Counted from the first letter of the stretch, positions 42,855 to 52,374 are shown. The stretch is DNA of 64,000 nucleotides from Anaerolineales bacterium UBA1429 (GCA_002329325.1 DCTX01000078.1:5976-69975), one strand, 5' to 3'. Notes: generated by a model from the letters alone, not told the origin. Numbers and translations: made by a program.

Positions 42855-43502
42855 CTAGCGTGTCTCGCGGATATCCACCAGCTCGGCCCCCAGGTCCTCG
42901 ACGATACCCATCATCTGCTCGCGGGTGATCCCCTGAACCTTGAAGGCGATCTGGCGGCTGGTCGGATCGTCGCCCCAGAAGGTGCCCAGGCTCACGATAT
43001 CGGCGTCATAGGCAGAGATGGCCTGGGTGAGCTTGGCGAGCACGCCCCGCCCCTCCCGCACCTGAATGGTCACCCGCAGGCCCCACTCGCGCGCCCCCAA
43101 GAGCTCCAGAAAGACCTTGAACAGGTCGCTCTCGGTGATCATGCCCACCAGCCGCCCATCGCGCATGACGGGTAGCCCGCCGATCTGGTTGTCCGTCATG
43201 ATGCGGGCTGCCTCCTCGAGGGGGCAATCCTCGGCGATGGTAATTACATCCCGTGTCATCAAGCTCTCGATGGTGATCTTGGACATGAGATAGTTGAGCT
43301 CGTACACGCTCAGGCTGGTCGCTGGCGAGGGGGACGCGTACAGGAGGTCTCTCTCCAGCACGATGCCGATCAGCTCATTATCGCGGTTGAGAACGGGCAA
43401 GCGCCTGACCTTCTCTTCGCGCATGATCCGCAGAGCATCATGAAGCGATGTTTCGGGCCGAATGGTGATGGGATGACGCGACATCCGTTCCTTGACCAGC
43501 AT
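42855..43502 (-). CDS. CBS-pair and ACT domain protein (AcuB-like)
   Basis: A 215-residue ligand-sensing protein. Two CBS domains (about 1-58 and 75-130): SRHPITIRPETSLHDALRIMREEKVRRLPVLN...LIGIVLERDLL and TRDVITIAEDCPLEEAARIMTDNQIGGLPVMRDGRLVGMITESDLFKV. A C-terminal ACT domain (about 145-215; LRVTIQVREGRGVLAKLTQAISAYDADIVSLGTF) follows. The layout is that of AcuB-like proteins, which bind adenosyl compounds and often influence acetate metabolism; acs is elsewhere in the window. GTAGGAGGGAG precedes the ATG. The promoter is on the minus strand at 43610-43638. Confidence 0.9.
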   Translation of the reverse strand: MLVKERMSRHPITIRPETSLHDALRIMREEKVRRLPVLNRDNELIGIVLERDLLYASPSPATSLSVYELNYLMSKITIESLMTRDVITIAEDCPLEEAARIMTDNQIGGLPVMRDGRLVGMITESDLFKVFLELLGAREWGLRVTIQVREGRGVLAKLTQAISAYDADIVSLGTFWGDDPTSRQIAFKVQGITREQMMGIVEDLGAELVDIRETR

Positions 43503-43609
43503 CAGACTCCCTCCTACCCTGAAACAAGACCGTTGCCCTCTTGCCATGCCCGCCGCGCTGGCCCCCGGGCCGCAGGCTCGGCGGGATGCGTATCTTCTCG
43601 GACACACCT

Positions 43610-43638
43610 ATTATAGCGAACCGCTGGGCTCATGTCGA
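43610..43638 (-). promoter_or_regulatory. promoter of CBS-ACT gene
   Basis: Minus strand TCGACA (43638-43633), 17-base spacer, perfect TATAAT (43615-43610). Confidence 0.7.
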
Positions 43639-43690
43639 GAGCCATCAGGGCCACAGCCTGGGGGCAGGGGCGCGGACCCGGCGCAAGAGG

Positions 43691-43719
43691 TTTTGTCGCC
43701 TTTGGTTCTGTGGTATAAT
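43691..43719 (+). promoter_or_regulatory. promoter of the mre/min operon
   Basis: TTTTGT (43691-43696), 17-base spacer, TATAAT (43714-43719) preceded by TGG, an extended -10. The leader to the TTG start is about 32 bases. Confidence 0.65.
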
Positions 43720-43757
43720 CGCGCGCGTAAAGACCCGCTCCTAAGGAAGGCACGACC

Positions 43758-44837
43758 TTGTTCAAACCGCTGAGCGCCCTGCTAGGCTTGTTCTCCCGCG
43801 ATATCGGCATTGACCTGGGCACTGCCACAACCCTCGTCATTGTGCAAGGCCAGGGCATCGTGATCAATGAGCCTTCGGTGGTGGCCGTGGATGCGAGCAC
43901 CAAGAGGCCCCTGGCCATCGGCGCCGAGGCCAAGGAGATGGTGGGGCGCACGCCGGGCAACATCATCGCCATTCGCCCCCTGCGCGATGGCGTGATCTCG
44001 GATTTCGATATCACCGAGCGCATGCTGCACTACTTTATCCACAAAGTGCACGAGCGATCGCGTTTCTTCAACCCCAGCCCTCGTGTGGTGGTCGGTATTC
44101 CCAGCGGCTGCACCGAGGTGGAAAAGCGCGCCGTCCATGATGCGGCCCTCAGCGCCGGCGCCCGCGAGGCCTACCTCGTCGAGGAGCCGATGGCCGCCGC
44201 CGTTGGGGCAGGGCTGCCCGTGAGCGACTCGGTGGGCAGCATGGTGGTGGATATCGGCGGCGGCACCACAGAGGTCGCCGTCATCTCGTTGGGGGGCATC
44301 GTCGTGAGCCGCTCGATTCGCGTGGCTGGCGATGAAATGGATGAGGAGATCATCCAGTACGCCCGTCAGAAGTACAACCTGCTGATCGGCGAGCGCATGG
44401 CCGAGCGCACCAAGATCGCTATCGGCTCGGCCTATCCCCTGCCCGAGGAGCAGATGATTACCATCCGGGGGCGCAATCTGATCACGGGGCTGCCCGAGGC
44501 GACCGAGGTGAGCAGCGTCGAGATTCGCGAGGCCCTCTCTGGCCCCGTGAATGTCATCGTCGAAGCGGTGCGGGCCACGCTGGATGAGACGCCGCCCGAG
44601 CTGGTGGCCGATCTGATGGAGCAAGGGATCGTGCTGGCAGGAGGGAGTTCCCAGCTACAGGGCCTGCCCGAGCGCTTGTCCGATGAATGTCACATGCGCG
44701 TCTATCGGGCGGAGGATCCCGTCACCTGCGTGGTGCGGGGCGCAGGCGTGATCGTCCAGGATATGGATCGCTATCACAAGGTGCTCGCCAGCACTCAGCG
44801 CGACAGCATCTCTCAGGCTCGGCGCTCGCAAGTATAG
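43758..44837 (+). CDS. mreB: rod shape-determining protein MreB
   Basis: Bacterial actin of 359 residues that forms membrane-bound filaments to orient lateral wall synthesis. The phosphate-1 loop IGIDLGTATTLV, the connect-1 region VVVGIPSGCTEVEKRAV, phosphate-2 MVVDIGGGTTEVAVISL, EEPMAAAVGAGLPV and the adenosine motif GIVLAGGSSQLQGLPERLS are all present. The N-terminal LFSRDIGID lacks a long amphipathic extension. The start is TTG with AAGGAAGG upstream. It is first gene of an operon running at least to the TPR protein ending at 53168, with gaps of 20 bases or less. Confidence 0.97.
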   Translation: MFKPLSALLGLFSRDIGIDLGTATTLVIVQGQGIVINEPSVVAVDASTKRPLAIGAEAKEMVGRTPGNIIAIRPLRDGVISDFDITERMLHYFIHKVHERSRFFNPSPRVVVGIPSGCTEVEKRAVHDAALSAGAREAYLVEEPMAAAVGAGLPVSDSVGSMVVDIGGGTTEVAVISLGGIVVSRSIRVAGDEMDEEIIQYARQKYNLLIGERMAERTKIAIGSAYPLPEEQMITIRGRNLITGLPEATEVSSVEIREALSGPVNVIVEAVRATLDETPPELVADLMEQGIVLAGGSSQLQGLPERLSDECHMRVYRAEDPVTCVVRGAGVIVQDMDRYHKVLASTQRDSISQARRSQV

Positions 44838-44855
44838 GCGCGCCTCCGGGATGGT

Positions 44856-45689
44856 ATGCCGGTGAAAGCTCCGCGCCAGTGGGCTCTGGTCGTCATCCTG
44901 GCCTTGCTGCTCGTCCTGGCCTGGCTGGTGTTCGACAGCCTTGGCCCGCCCAACCCATTGCGAGATAGCCTGTCGCAGATCATCTCTCCCCTGCAGTTGG
45001 TCACCAAGCGCGCGTGGGAGCCCGTCTCGGGGCTGTTCGCCAGGCTACGGAGCGCCTCCGAGCTACAGCGGGAGAACGAGGCCTTGCGGGCCGAGAACGC
45101 CCAGTTGCGCAACCAGGTGATCCTGTTGCACGAGGCCCAGATCGAGAACGAGAACCTGCGCCGGCAGTTGGGCTTCAAGAGCGCGGTGCCCAACTACCAG
45201 CTCCTTTCCGCCGAGGTCATCGGCCGCGACCCGGGCAACTATCTCCAGTATCTGACCATTGATCGCGGCGCCGAGGATGGCCTGGCCCGGGGGATGCCGG
45301 TGCTCACCGATGCGGGCCTAGTGGGGCGCATCAGCCAGGTGAGCCGAAACGCCTCGCAGGTCATGCTGCTCACGGACCCCTCGTCTTCGGTGAGCGCCTT
45401 TATCCAGCGTTCGCGGGCCACCGGGGTCGTGCAGGGGCATCTCGGCTCGGAGCTCGTCATGCGCTACATCCCCCAATCCGAGACCGTGGTGGTAGGCGAC
45501 GTGATCCTGACCTCTGGCCTGGGCGGCAATTTCCCCAAGCGCCTGGTGATCGGCCAGGTGATAGAGGTTCGCCGCGACGATGTCGAGATGTTCCAGGAGG
45601 CCGTCATTGCGCCTTCTGTCGCCCTGCGGGATCTCGAATCGGTGATGGTGTTGCTCAACTTTGATCCGGTCGAACTGCCGGAGGAGTGA
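44856..45689 (+). CDS. mreC: rod shape-determining protein MreC
   Basis: Bitopic elongasome scaffold of 277 residues. One TM helix (about 9-28), a coiled coil (about 65-105; ELQRENEALRAENAQLRNQVILLHEAQIENENLRRQL) and the periplasmic double beta-barrel (VIGRDPGNYLQYLTIDRGAEDGLARGMPVLTDAGLVGRISQVS, then GDVILTSGLGGNFPKRLVIGQV). It activates PBP2 in other bacteria. Its stop overlaps the GTG start of mreD. Confidence 0.96.
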   Translation: MPVKAPRQWALVVILALLLVLAWLVFDSLGPPNPLRDSLSQIISPLQLVTKRAWEPVSGLFARLRSASELQRENEALRAENAQLRNQVILLHEAQIENENLRRQLGFKSAVPNYQLLSAEVIGRDPGNYLQYLTIDRGAEDGLARGMPVLTDAGLVGRISQVSRNASQVMLLTDPSSSVSAFIQRSRATGVVQGHLGSELVMRYIPQSETVVVGDVILTSGLGGNFPKRLVIGQVIEVRRDDVEMFQEAVIAPSVALRDLESVMVLLNFDPVELPEE

Positions 45690-46234
45690 GGGTGTTCTCC
45701 GAACGAGAGGGGCGCCCGATCCGGGCGGTGGCGATTGGGCTCTACCTGGGCGTGCCCTTGGCGCTCCTGGTGGCCCTGGCGCAGACAGCGCTGGTGGGCG
45801 ACATTCGGCTTCTGGGGGTCAAGCCCAATCTGCTCCTTCTCTTCACCGTTTCATGGGTGCTGTTCTGTGGCATCAGACAGGGGTTGTTGCTGGCGATGAT
45901 CGGGGGCATCGTGCTGGAGGTGAACTCGGGCGCCGCCTTTGGCTCCACGCTGTTGGCGCTCTCCGCTGCCACCCTCGTCGCGGGGCTGGGCGAGATCAAC
46001 GCCTTTCGGGGGGCATGGTTCCTCAAGTACCTGGCGATCCTGGGGGGCACCCTGGTCTATGGCCTGGTATTCGTGGCCATGTTGAGCGCCACGGGGCACC
46101 AGGCGCCTCTGGGCGCCACCCTGGGGCGCGTCATCCTGCCCGAGATGGCCGTGCACGCGCTCCTCATGGCGCCCGTCTATGGTATCCTGCACGAGATCAC
46201 CCGACGTCTCGAGCCCAGGACGGTGGAGCTGTGA
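45686..46234 (+). CDS. mreD: rod shape-determining protein MreD
   Basis: Small polytopic membrane protein of 182 residues with about five helices; LLGVKPNLLLLFTVSWVLFCGIRQGLLLAMIGGIVLEV matches the conserved N-terminal half of MreD. The GTG start overlaps the TGA of mreC (GTGA), indicating translational coupling. Assignment rests on topology plus position between mreC and the PBP2 gene, since MreD proteins diverge strongly. Confidence 0.88.
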   Translation: MRVFSEREGRPIRAVAIGLYLGVPLALLVALAQTALVGDIRLLGVKPNLLLLFTVSWVLFCGIRQGLLLAMIGGIVLEVNSGAAFGSTLLALSAATLVAGLGEINAFRGAWFLKYLAILGGTLVYGLVFVAMLSATGHQAPLGATLGRVILPEMAVHALLMAPVYGILHEITRRLEPRTVEL

Positions 46235-46238
46235 CGAG

Positions 46239-48161
46239 ATGAGCACGCTGTACGCACGGCTGCGCACCCTCTTTTTCCGTATGATGGTGGTGCTGTGCTT
46301 TGCCCTGATCGGCTTTCGCCTGTGGGACCTGCAGGTGGTCTCATCGGAGCAGTACCTGGATGCCGCCGACCGCAACCGGTATCGCCTGGTGCCCGTTGAC
46401 GCCCCTCGCGGCGTCATATATGATCGCGTGGGGCGCTTGTTGGTGCGCAACGTGCCGGGTTTCTGCGTCAGCATCGTGCCTGGCGACCTGCCCAGGGAGG
46501 AAGAGGAGCGCCGGCTCGTCCTGGAGCGGCTGGGCGAGTTGCTGGGGATGCCCGTGGATTCCGAGAGCCCCCAGGGCATCGAGCAGATCCTGCAGGAGAA
46601 CACCGTCGGTACGTACTCGCCGGTGCCCATCGCCACGCAGGTGGACCGCCAGATCGCCTTTATCATCGAGGAGCAGCATCTGGATCTGCCCGGCGTGGTG
46701 GTTTCGGCGGAGCCGCAGCGCTACTACTATGACGCGCCCCTGATGGCCCACATCATCGGCTACATGGGGCGCATCAACAGCGCCGAGCTGGAGGAGTATA
46801 TCGAGAAGGGCTATGCGCCGGATGATCCCGTGGGCGTGGCGGGGATCGAGCGCACGCAGGAGGCGATCCTGGCGGGCGTCAAGGGGCAGAAGCATGTAGA
46901 GGTGAATGTCTTTGGCCGCGAGACGGCCGTCATCTCCGAGCAGCCCCCCGAGCCGGGCCATAGCATCTACCTTACCATCGATACGGAGTTTCAGCGCGCT
47001 GTGGAGGAGGCCTTGCGCAAGGGCATGGAGGCGGCCGACTCCGAGGTGGGCGTCGCCATCGCCATGGACCCGCGCACCGGCGAGATCCTGGCCATGGTCT
47101 CGCTGCCGACCTTTGACAACAATCTCTTTTCGGGCGGCATCTCCTTTGAGGACTTCGTGGCCCTCAACGAGGATCCGCGGCACCCCTTGGTCAATCACGC
47201 CGTGAGCGGCCAGTATCCGCCGGGCTCCACCTTCAAGATCGTGCCCGCCGCGGCCCTCCTGCAAGAGGGGGTGGTGACCACCTCGACAACCTTTGAGTGT
47301 CGCGGCACGATGTTGTTGCCCAACCGCTACTTTCCTGACGACATGAGCCAGGCGCAGCCCTTTTACTGCTGGAGCAAGGTGGGGCACGGCCGCATCAATC
47401 TGGTGACGGCTATCGCCCAATCCTGCGATATCTACTTTTACCAGGCTACGGGTGGGTTCATGGATTTCCAGGGCCTGGGCATCGAGCGGCTGGGCCAGTA
47501 CGCCCGCATGTTTGGCTTTGGCGAGCCGACGGGCGTGGAGCTTTCGGGCGAGGCGTCTGGCCTGGTGCCCAGCGACCGGTGGAAGCGCCAGGTCTATGGC
47601 GAGAGCTGGTACACGGGCGACACGTACAACGCCTCCATCGGGCAGGGTTTTGTGCTTGCCACCCCCTTGCAGCTCTTGAACGCCACCGCCGCCATCGCGA
47701 ACCGGGGGACGCTCTATCGCCCCCAAATCATTGCCCAGGTGGTGGATAGCGAGGGCAACGTGGTCAGCACGCTGGAGCCGGACCCGATTCGCAAGCTGCA
47801 GATCTCGCCGGAGAACATCGAGGTGGTGCGGCGGGGCATGCGGCTGGCGGTGACCGGCGGCACGGCCTGGCGCGTGAACCTGCCCGAGATCGAGGTCGCC
47901 GCCAAGACGGGCACCGCCGAGTACACCAAGCTGGACGAGCACGGCCAGGTGGTCATGGACGAGTTCGGTTACCTGCCCACCCATGCCTGGTTCACGGCCT
48001 TTGCGCCCTATGACGATCCCGAGATCGTCATAGGGATCTTCCTGGACAATGGCGGAGAGGGGTCCCAGACGGCAGCGCCCGTGGGCGAGGAGATCCTGCG
48101 GGCCTACTTTGGCATACCCCGGCCCGAGGCGCCCGATGCCCCGGTCGAGGCGGAGCCATAA
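46239..48161 (+). CDS. mrdA: penicillin-binding protein 2 (class B transpeptidase)
   Basis: Elongation-specific D,D-transpeptidase of 640 residues. N-terminal TM (about 12-30), the pedestal/dimerisation region beginning RNRYRLVPVDAPRGVIYDRVGRLL, then the transpeptidase domain. The catalytic SxxK is STFK in SGQYPPGSTFKIVPAA, the second motif SCD in IAQSCDIYFYQ, and KTG in AAKTGTAEYTK. ATG 46239 comes 4 bases after mreD; a longer frame overlaps mreD. Together with rodA downstream it forms the wall-elongation synthase. Confidence 0.95.
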   Translation: MSTLYARLRTLFFRMMVVLCFALIGFRLWDLQVVSSEQYLDAADRNRYRLVPVDAPRGVIYDRVGRLLVRNVPGFCVSIVPGDLPREEEERRLVLERLGELLGMPVDSESPQGIEQILQENTVGTYSPVPIATQVDRQIAFIIEEQHLDLPGVVVSAEPQRYYYDAPLMAHIIGYMGRINSAELEEYIEKGYAPDDPVGVAGIERTQEAILAGVKGQKHVEVNVFGRETAVISEQPPEPGHSIYLTIDTEFQRAVEEALRKGMEAADSEVGVAIAMDPRTGEILAMVSLPTFDNNLFSGGISFEDFVALNEDPRHPLVNHAVSGQYPPGSTFKIVPAAALLQEGVVTTSTTFECRGTMLLPNRYFPDDMSQAQPFYCWSKVGHGRINLVTAIAQSCDIYFYQATGGFMDFQGLGIERLGQYARMFGFGEPTGVELSGEASGLVPSDRWKRQVYGESWYTGDTYNASIGQGFVLATPLQLLNATAAIANRGTLYRPQIIAQVVDSEGNVVSTLEPDPIRKLQISPENIEVVRRGMRLAVTGGTAWRVNLPEIEVAAKTGTAEYTKLDEHGQVVMDEFGYLPTHAWFTAFAPYDDPEIVIGIFLDNGGEGSQTAAPVGEEILRAYFGIPRPEAPDAPVEAEP

Positions 48162-48175
48162 GAGGCGGTGCGTTG

Positions 48176-48925
48176 ATGGATGGTTCGATCTCAATCAAAG
48201 GGACGCGCGAAGGCCTGACCATCACGTTGGGCTCTGGCGACCTGCAGCAGATCCATGAGGACCTGGCCCGGCACCTCAAGGTGCAGGGGGCCTTCTTCCG
48301 AGGGGGGCTGGTGGCCCTGGATCTGGGGCAGAGGGCCGTGGATGCGCAGCAGATCGCGTCGTTTCGAGAGCTGTTGGCCCAACACACGATGGTGTTGCGC
48401 ACCATCGTGGCCGCCAACGTCGCCACGCTGCAGGCCGCCGAGGAGCTGGGGCTGCGCACCATCGCCGCCGGACAGCCTGCGCCAGCAGAGCCGCCCGCCT
48501 CGGAGCCCAGGCCTGAGCCGCCCCCACAGGCGCCCCCGGAAACGCTGGCGCGGCGAGAGACGATCTCTCGGGCCGGCGAGCGCGGGCTCATCGTGCGGAG
48601 GCGCCTGCGGGCCGGCCAGGTCCTGCGCCACACGGGCAGTGTGCTCCTGATCGGCGACGTGAACGTCGGCGCCGAGATCATCGCCGGGGGCGATGTGGTG
48701 GTCTGGGGGAGGTTGCGGGGCACCGTGCACGCCGGCTATCCGGATAACGCCTCCGCTGTGGTGTGCGCGCTGGATCTCTCGCCGCTGCAATTGCGCTTGG
48801 GCGGCCTGATCGCGCGTCCCGAGGAAGCTGCCGGCGGCCGCGAAACGGCCTATCCCGAGGTGGCCTACGCCCGCGAAGGCGCGATCGTCGTGGAGCGCTG
48901 GTCCGGCATACGCTGGGAGGACTAG
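48176..48925 (+). CDS. minC: septum site-determining protein MinC
   Basis: FtsZ-assembly inhibitor of 249 residues. The N-terminal MinC_N domain (about 1-100) starts GSISIKGTREGLTITLGSGDL. A Pro-rich linker follows (PAEPPASEPRPEPPPQAPPE). The C-terminal beta-helix (about 140-215) has RAGQVLRHTGSVLLIGDVNVGAEIIAGGDVVVWGRLRGTVHAGYPDN, the MinD-binding face. It sits within the elongation operon, 1 base before minD. In-frame TTG one codon upstream is an alternative start. Confidence 0.95.
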   Translation: MDGSISIKGTREGLTITLGSGDLQQIHEDLARHLKVQGAFFRGGLVALDLGQRAVDAQQIASFRELLAQHTMVLRTIVAANVATLQAAEELGLRTIAAGQPAPAEPPASEPRPEPPPQAPPETLARRETISRAGERGLIVRRRLRAGQVLRHTGSVLLIGDVNVGAEIIAGGDVVVWGRLRGTVHAGYPDNASAVVCALDLSPLQLRLGGLIARPEEAAGGRETAYPEVAYAREGAIVVERWSGIRWED

Positions 48926-48926
48926 A

Positions 48927-49733
48927 TTGACGCCAACGCGAGTGATCACCATCACCTCCGGCAAGGGCGGGGTCGGCAAGACCACCACCACTGCCAACCT
49001 GGGCGTGGCTCTGGGCAAGTTGGGGCAGCGCGTCGTGGTGATAGATACCGATATCGGCCTGCGCAACCTGGATGTGGTGATGGGCCTGCAGAACCGGATC
49101 ATCTATGACATCGTGGATCTGGTGGAGGGGCGCTGCCGGCTGCGCCAGGCGCTCATCCGCGATCGGCAGGTGGAGGAGCTCTATCTCCTGCCGGCAGCCC
49201 AGACCCGCGACAAGTCGGCCGTCAGTCCCTCGGACATGGTGCGCATCTGCGACCAACTGCGCGGCGATTGCGATTTCGTGCTCATTGATTCGCCCGCCGG
49301 CATCGAGCTGGGCTTTCGCAACGCCATCGCCGCTGCTGACGAGTTCGTCCTGGTGGCTACCCCCGATACCTCGGCGGTGCAGGATGTGGACCGGGTGCTG
49401 GGGATCCTGGAGGATCAGGGGCGCTCGCAGTACAGCCTCGTCATCAACCGGGTTCGGCCGGAGCTGGTGCGCCGCAAGCTGATGGCCAGCCCCGATCAGG
49501 TGCTAGAGACCCTGGCCATCCGGCTCCTCGGCGTCGTGCCCGAGGCCGAGGACGTGATCATCTCCAACGGCACGGGGGTTCCCGTGGCTCACGATGAGCG
49601 CTCCCTGATCGGGCAGGCGTACCGGAATATCGCGCGACGATTGCTGGGCCAAGAGGTGCCCCTGAGCCCGTTGCTGACAGGGCGCAGAAGCCTTTGGAGC
49701 AAGCTCGGCTTCCTGCGGCTCTTTCGCTCCTAG
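48927..49733 (+). CDS. minD: septum site-determining protein MinD
   Basis: ParA/MinD-family ATPase of 268 residues. Deviant Walker A SGKGGVGKTTTTAN (with the signature Lys), switch I IDTDIGLRNLDVVMG, Walker B DFVLIDSPAGIE, and VINRVRPELV. The C-terminal RRSLWSKLGFLRLF segment can form the amphipathic membrane-targeting helix. The start is TTG, one base after the minC stop. The next gene, rodA, begins 17 bases later, so the usual minE slot is empty. Confidence 0.96.
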   Translation: MTPTRVITITSGKGGVGKTTTTANLGVALGKLGQRVVVIDTDIGLRNLDVVMGLQNRIIYDIVDLVEGRCRLRQALIRDRQVEELYLLPAAQTRDKSAVSPSDMVRICDQLRGDCDFVLIDSPAGIELGFRNAIAAADEFVLVATPDTSAVQDVDRVLGILEDQGRSQYSLVINRVRPELVRRKLMASPDQVLETLAIRLLGVVPEAEDVIISNGTGVPVAHDERSLIGQAYRNIARRLLGQEVPLSPLLTGRRSLWSKLGFLRLFRS

Positions 49734-49750
49734 ATTGATGCATACCTGAC

Positions 49751-50866
49751 ATGGTTTCTCTGCGCCGTTTCGATTGGCTGCTCTTTTTGCCGATGCTCCT
49801 CATCTCCGCCGTCGGTTGCGCGATGATCTATAGCGCCTACGAGATCTCGCTGGCCGATGGCCCCAGGTCGGGGCTGGAGAACCTGGCGCTGCGTCAGGCG
49901 TTCTTTCTCGGCGTCGGCCTGGTGGGCTACCTGGTGGCGGCGGCGCTGGATTACCGGTTCTGGGTGGCGGCAGCGCGTTGGCTCTATCCTCTGATCATCG
50001 CCATGCTGCTGTTCACCCTGGCCATTGCCGACCCCACCTTTGGGACGCGGGCCTGGCTGAACATCGGCATCTTTGGCATCCAGCCTTCCGAGTTCGGCAA
50101 GATCCTCCTGATCATCGTATTTGCCCAGGTGTTGGGCGCCGAGACGCGCAGCCTGGAGAGCCCCGTCCCGTTTCTGGTTTCGGCGGTGCTGTTGTTGCCC
50201 GTCGTCTTGCTGGTCTATCTCCAGGTGGATTTCGGCATGGCGCTGATGATGGCCATCGTCTGGGCGGGGATGGTCTTTCTGGCCGGGGTGCGTTGGCGCC
50301 ACCTGGCGGTGGTGGCCACGGCGGGAGCGGCGGTGATCCCGCTGGTCTGGTTCCAGCTCGAGGATTATATGCGAGGGCGCGTCTTCTCCTTCCTCTATCC
50401 CGGTCAGGACCCTTCCGGCGCAAGCTATAATGTGAACCAGGCGCTCATCAGCATCGGCTCGGGGGGATGGTGGGGCAAGGGGTTCGGCCAGGGCACTCAG
50501 AGCCAGCTCCAGTTCCTGCGCGTTCGCCACACCGATTTCATCTTTTCCGTATTCTGCGAGGAGTTTGGGTTTATCGGCGCGATCCTGCTGATCTCGCTCT
50601 TTGCGGTGTTGGTGTTGCGCCTGATCCGCATCGCCGACGGCGCACAAGACCGGGCCGGGCGGCTCATCGTCAGCGGCGTCGCCGTCAGCCTGTTCGTTCA
50701 GGTGTTCATCAATCTCGGCATGAACGCCAGTATTCTGCCGGTTACCGGCCTGCCGCTTCCTATGGTAAGCTATGGAGGCAGCTCTCTGATTGCGAACATG
50801 GTGGCGTTGGGATTGGCGCAGAGCGTAGCGATGCGCCAAAGGCCGCCGGATAACCCGCTGCTCTAG
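49751..50866 (+). CDS. rodA: peptidoglycan glycosyltransferase RodA (SEDS family)
   Basis: SEDS polymerase of 371 residues with about ten helices. Family motifs: GTRAWLNIGIFGIQPSEFGKILLII, the catalytic-Asp region VYLQVDFGMALMM, NQALISIGSGGWWGKGFGQGTQSQLQFLRVRHTDFIFSVFCEEFGF and the C-terminal LPVTGLPLPMVSYGGSSLIANM. It pairs with PBP2 encoded three genes upstream. Operon position and lack of a cell-division partner favour RodA over FtsW. Confidence 0.95.
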   Translation: MVSLRRFDWLLFLPMLLISAVGCAMIYSAYEISLADGPRSGLENLALRQAFFLGVGLVGYLVAAALDYRFWVAAARWLYPLIIAMLLFTLAIADPTFGTRAWLNIGIFGIQPSEFGKILLIIVFAQVLGAETRSLESPVPFLVSAVLLLPVVLLVYLQVDFGMALMMAIVWAGMVFLAGVRWRHLAVVATAGAAVIPLVWFQLEDYMRGRVFSFLYPGQDPSGASYNVNQALISIGSGGWWGKGFGQGTQSQLQFLRVRHTDFIFSVFCEEFGFIGAILLISLFAVLVLRLIRIADGAQDRAGRLIVSGVAVSLFVQVFINLGMNASILPVTGLPLPMVSYGGSSLIANMVALGLAQSVAMRQRPPDNPLL

Positions 50867-50886
50867 GTTGCGAGGGAGAAACGATC

Positions 50887-52374
50887 ATGACGAATTCGAT
50901 GGTGCGCGTGCGCTTTGCCCCCAGCCCGACGGGCTACTTTCACCTGGGTGGCGCTCGCACCGCTCTGTATAACTGGCTCTTTGCCCGGCACAATGGCGGC
51001 TCCTTCATCCTGCGCGTGGAGGACACCGATCGCACCCGCTACCATCCGGACGCCCTGACGGACCTGATGGAGAGCCTGCGCTGGCTGGGCCTCTGCTGGG
51101 ACGAGGGACCCGACATGGGCGGCCCCTATGGCCCGTACTACCAATCGGACCGGGTCGAGCTGTACCATCAGTACGCGGAGCAGTTGATCCGCGATGGCAG
51201 GGCGTATCGCTGTTACTGCTCGCCCGAGCGCCTGGCGGCCCTGCGAGAGGAGCAGCGCCAGAGGAAGGAAAAGCCCGGCTACGACCGGCATTGCCGCCAT
51301 CTCACCAGCGCCCAGATCGCCCAGTACGAGGCCGAGGGGGTGCGCCCGGTGGTGCGCTTGATGGCCCCCACCGAAGGGCAGACCGCCTTTGACGACCTGC
51401 TCCGCGGCCGCATCGTGGTGGACAATGCCGAGCTGGACGACCTGGTGCTGCTCAAGTCGGACGGATTCCCCACCTATCACCTGGCCGTGGTCGTGGACGA
51501 TCACCTGATGGAGATCAGCCATGTGCTGCGCGGCGAGGAGTGGCTCTCCTCGGCGCCCAATACCGTGTTGCTCTATGATGCCTTTGGCTGGCAGATCCCG
51601 CCGCACATTCACCTGCCGACGATTCTGGACCCCTCGGGCAAGGGCAAGTTGAGCAAGCGAAAGAAGCGCAATCCCGACGAGCCCGAGATGCTCACCTTCA
51701 TCCACGAGTTCCGCCGGGCGGGCTACCTGCCCGAGGCGATGGTCAACTTCTTGGCGCTGGTGGGCTGGTCGTACGATGCCGAGACCGAGTTCTTTACGCG
51801 GCAGGAGCTCATCCGCTACTTTGATCTGGAACAGGTCAGCAAGTCGCCTGCCGCCTTTGCCTATGACAAGCTGGGGCACATGAACGCCGTCTACATCCGG
51901 GGCTTGGGCGACAACGACCTGGCCAACCGGATGCTGCAGGCCTTGCGCGGCGCCGGCCTGGACGCCGACTTTGCCACGGTGCTGCGCTTTACCCCCCTGG
52001 TCAAGGAGCGCGTCCGCCTTCTGAGCGAGGCGACCGAGTGGCTGGGGTTCGCTTTCCGCGAGGAGATCGAGGTGGACCCCGCGGAGGTGATGCAGAAGGG
52101 GATGGGCCGCGAGGGCACCATACAGGCCTTGCGCGCCACGGCGGAGGCGCTTCAGGCCCTCCCCGAGTATCGAGATGTGGCCATCGAAGAGGCGCTGCGG
52201 GCCCTGGTCGAGGCGGCCGGAGCCAAGCCGCGGGAGTTCTTTGGGGCGCTGCGCTCCGCGGTCACGGGCCAGCGGGTTTCGCCGCCGCTGTTTGAGACCA
52301 TGGCCATCCTGGGGCGGGAGAGGGTGATCCGGCGGCTCTATCGCGCCGCCGAGACCCTGGCCAACGCGCAATAG
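50887..52374 (+). CDS. gltX: glutamyl-tRNA synthetase
   Basis: Class I aminoacyl-tRNA synthetase of 495 residues that charges tRNA(Glu), and often tRNA(Gln) where an amidotransferase is present. HIGH-type motif PSPTGYFHLGGARTALYNWLFA, FILRVEDTDRTR, DDHLMEISHVLRGEEWLSSAPNT, KMSKS equivalent KLSKRKK, and the C-terminal anticodon-binding helical domain from about 330. The start at 50887 gives MTNSMVRVRFAPSP; ATG 50899 is possible too. AGGGAG lies upstream. It is part of the long elongation operon. Confidence 0.97.
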   Translation: MTNSMVRVRFAPSPTGYFHLGGARTALYNWLFARHNGGSFILRVEDTDRTRYHPDALTDLMESLRWLGLCWDEGPDMGGPYGPYYQSDRVELYHQYAEQLIRDGRAYRCYCSPERLAALREEQRQRKEKPGYDRHCRHLTSAQIAQYEAEGVRPVVRLMAPTEGQTAFDDLLRGRIVVDNAELDDLVLLKSDGFPTYHLAVVVDDHLMEISHVLRGEEWLSSAPNTVLLYDAFGWQIPPHIHLPTILDPSGKGKLSKRKKRNPDEPEMLTFIHEFRRAGYLPEAMVNFLALVGWSYDAETEFFTRQELIRYFDLEQVSKSPAAFAYDKLGHMNAVYIRGLGDNDLANRMLQALRGAGLDADFATVLRFTPLVKERVRLLSEATEWLGFAFREEIEVDPAEVMQKGMGREGTIQALRATAEALQALPEYRDVAIEEALRALVEAAGAKPREFFGALRSAVTGQRVSPPLFETMAILGRERVIRRLYRAAETLANAQ

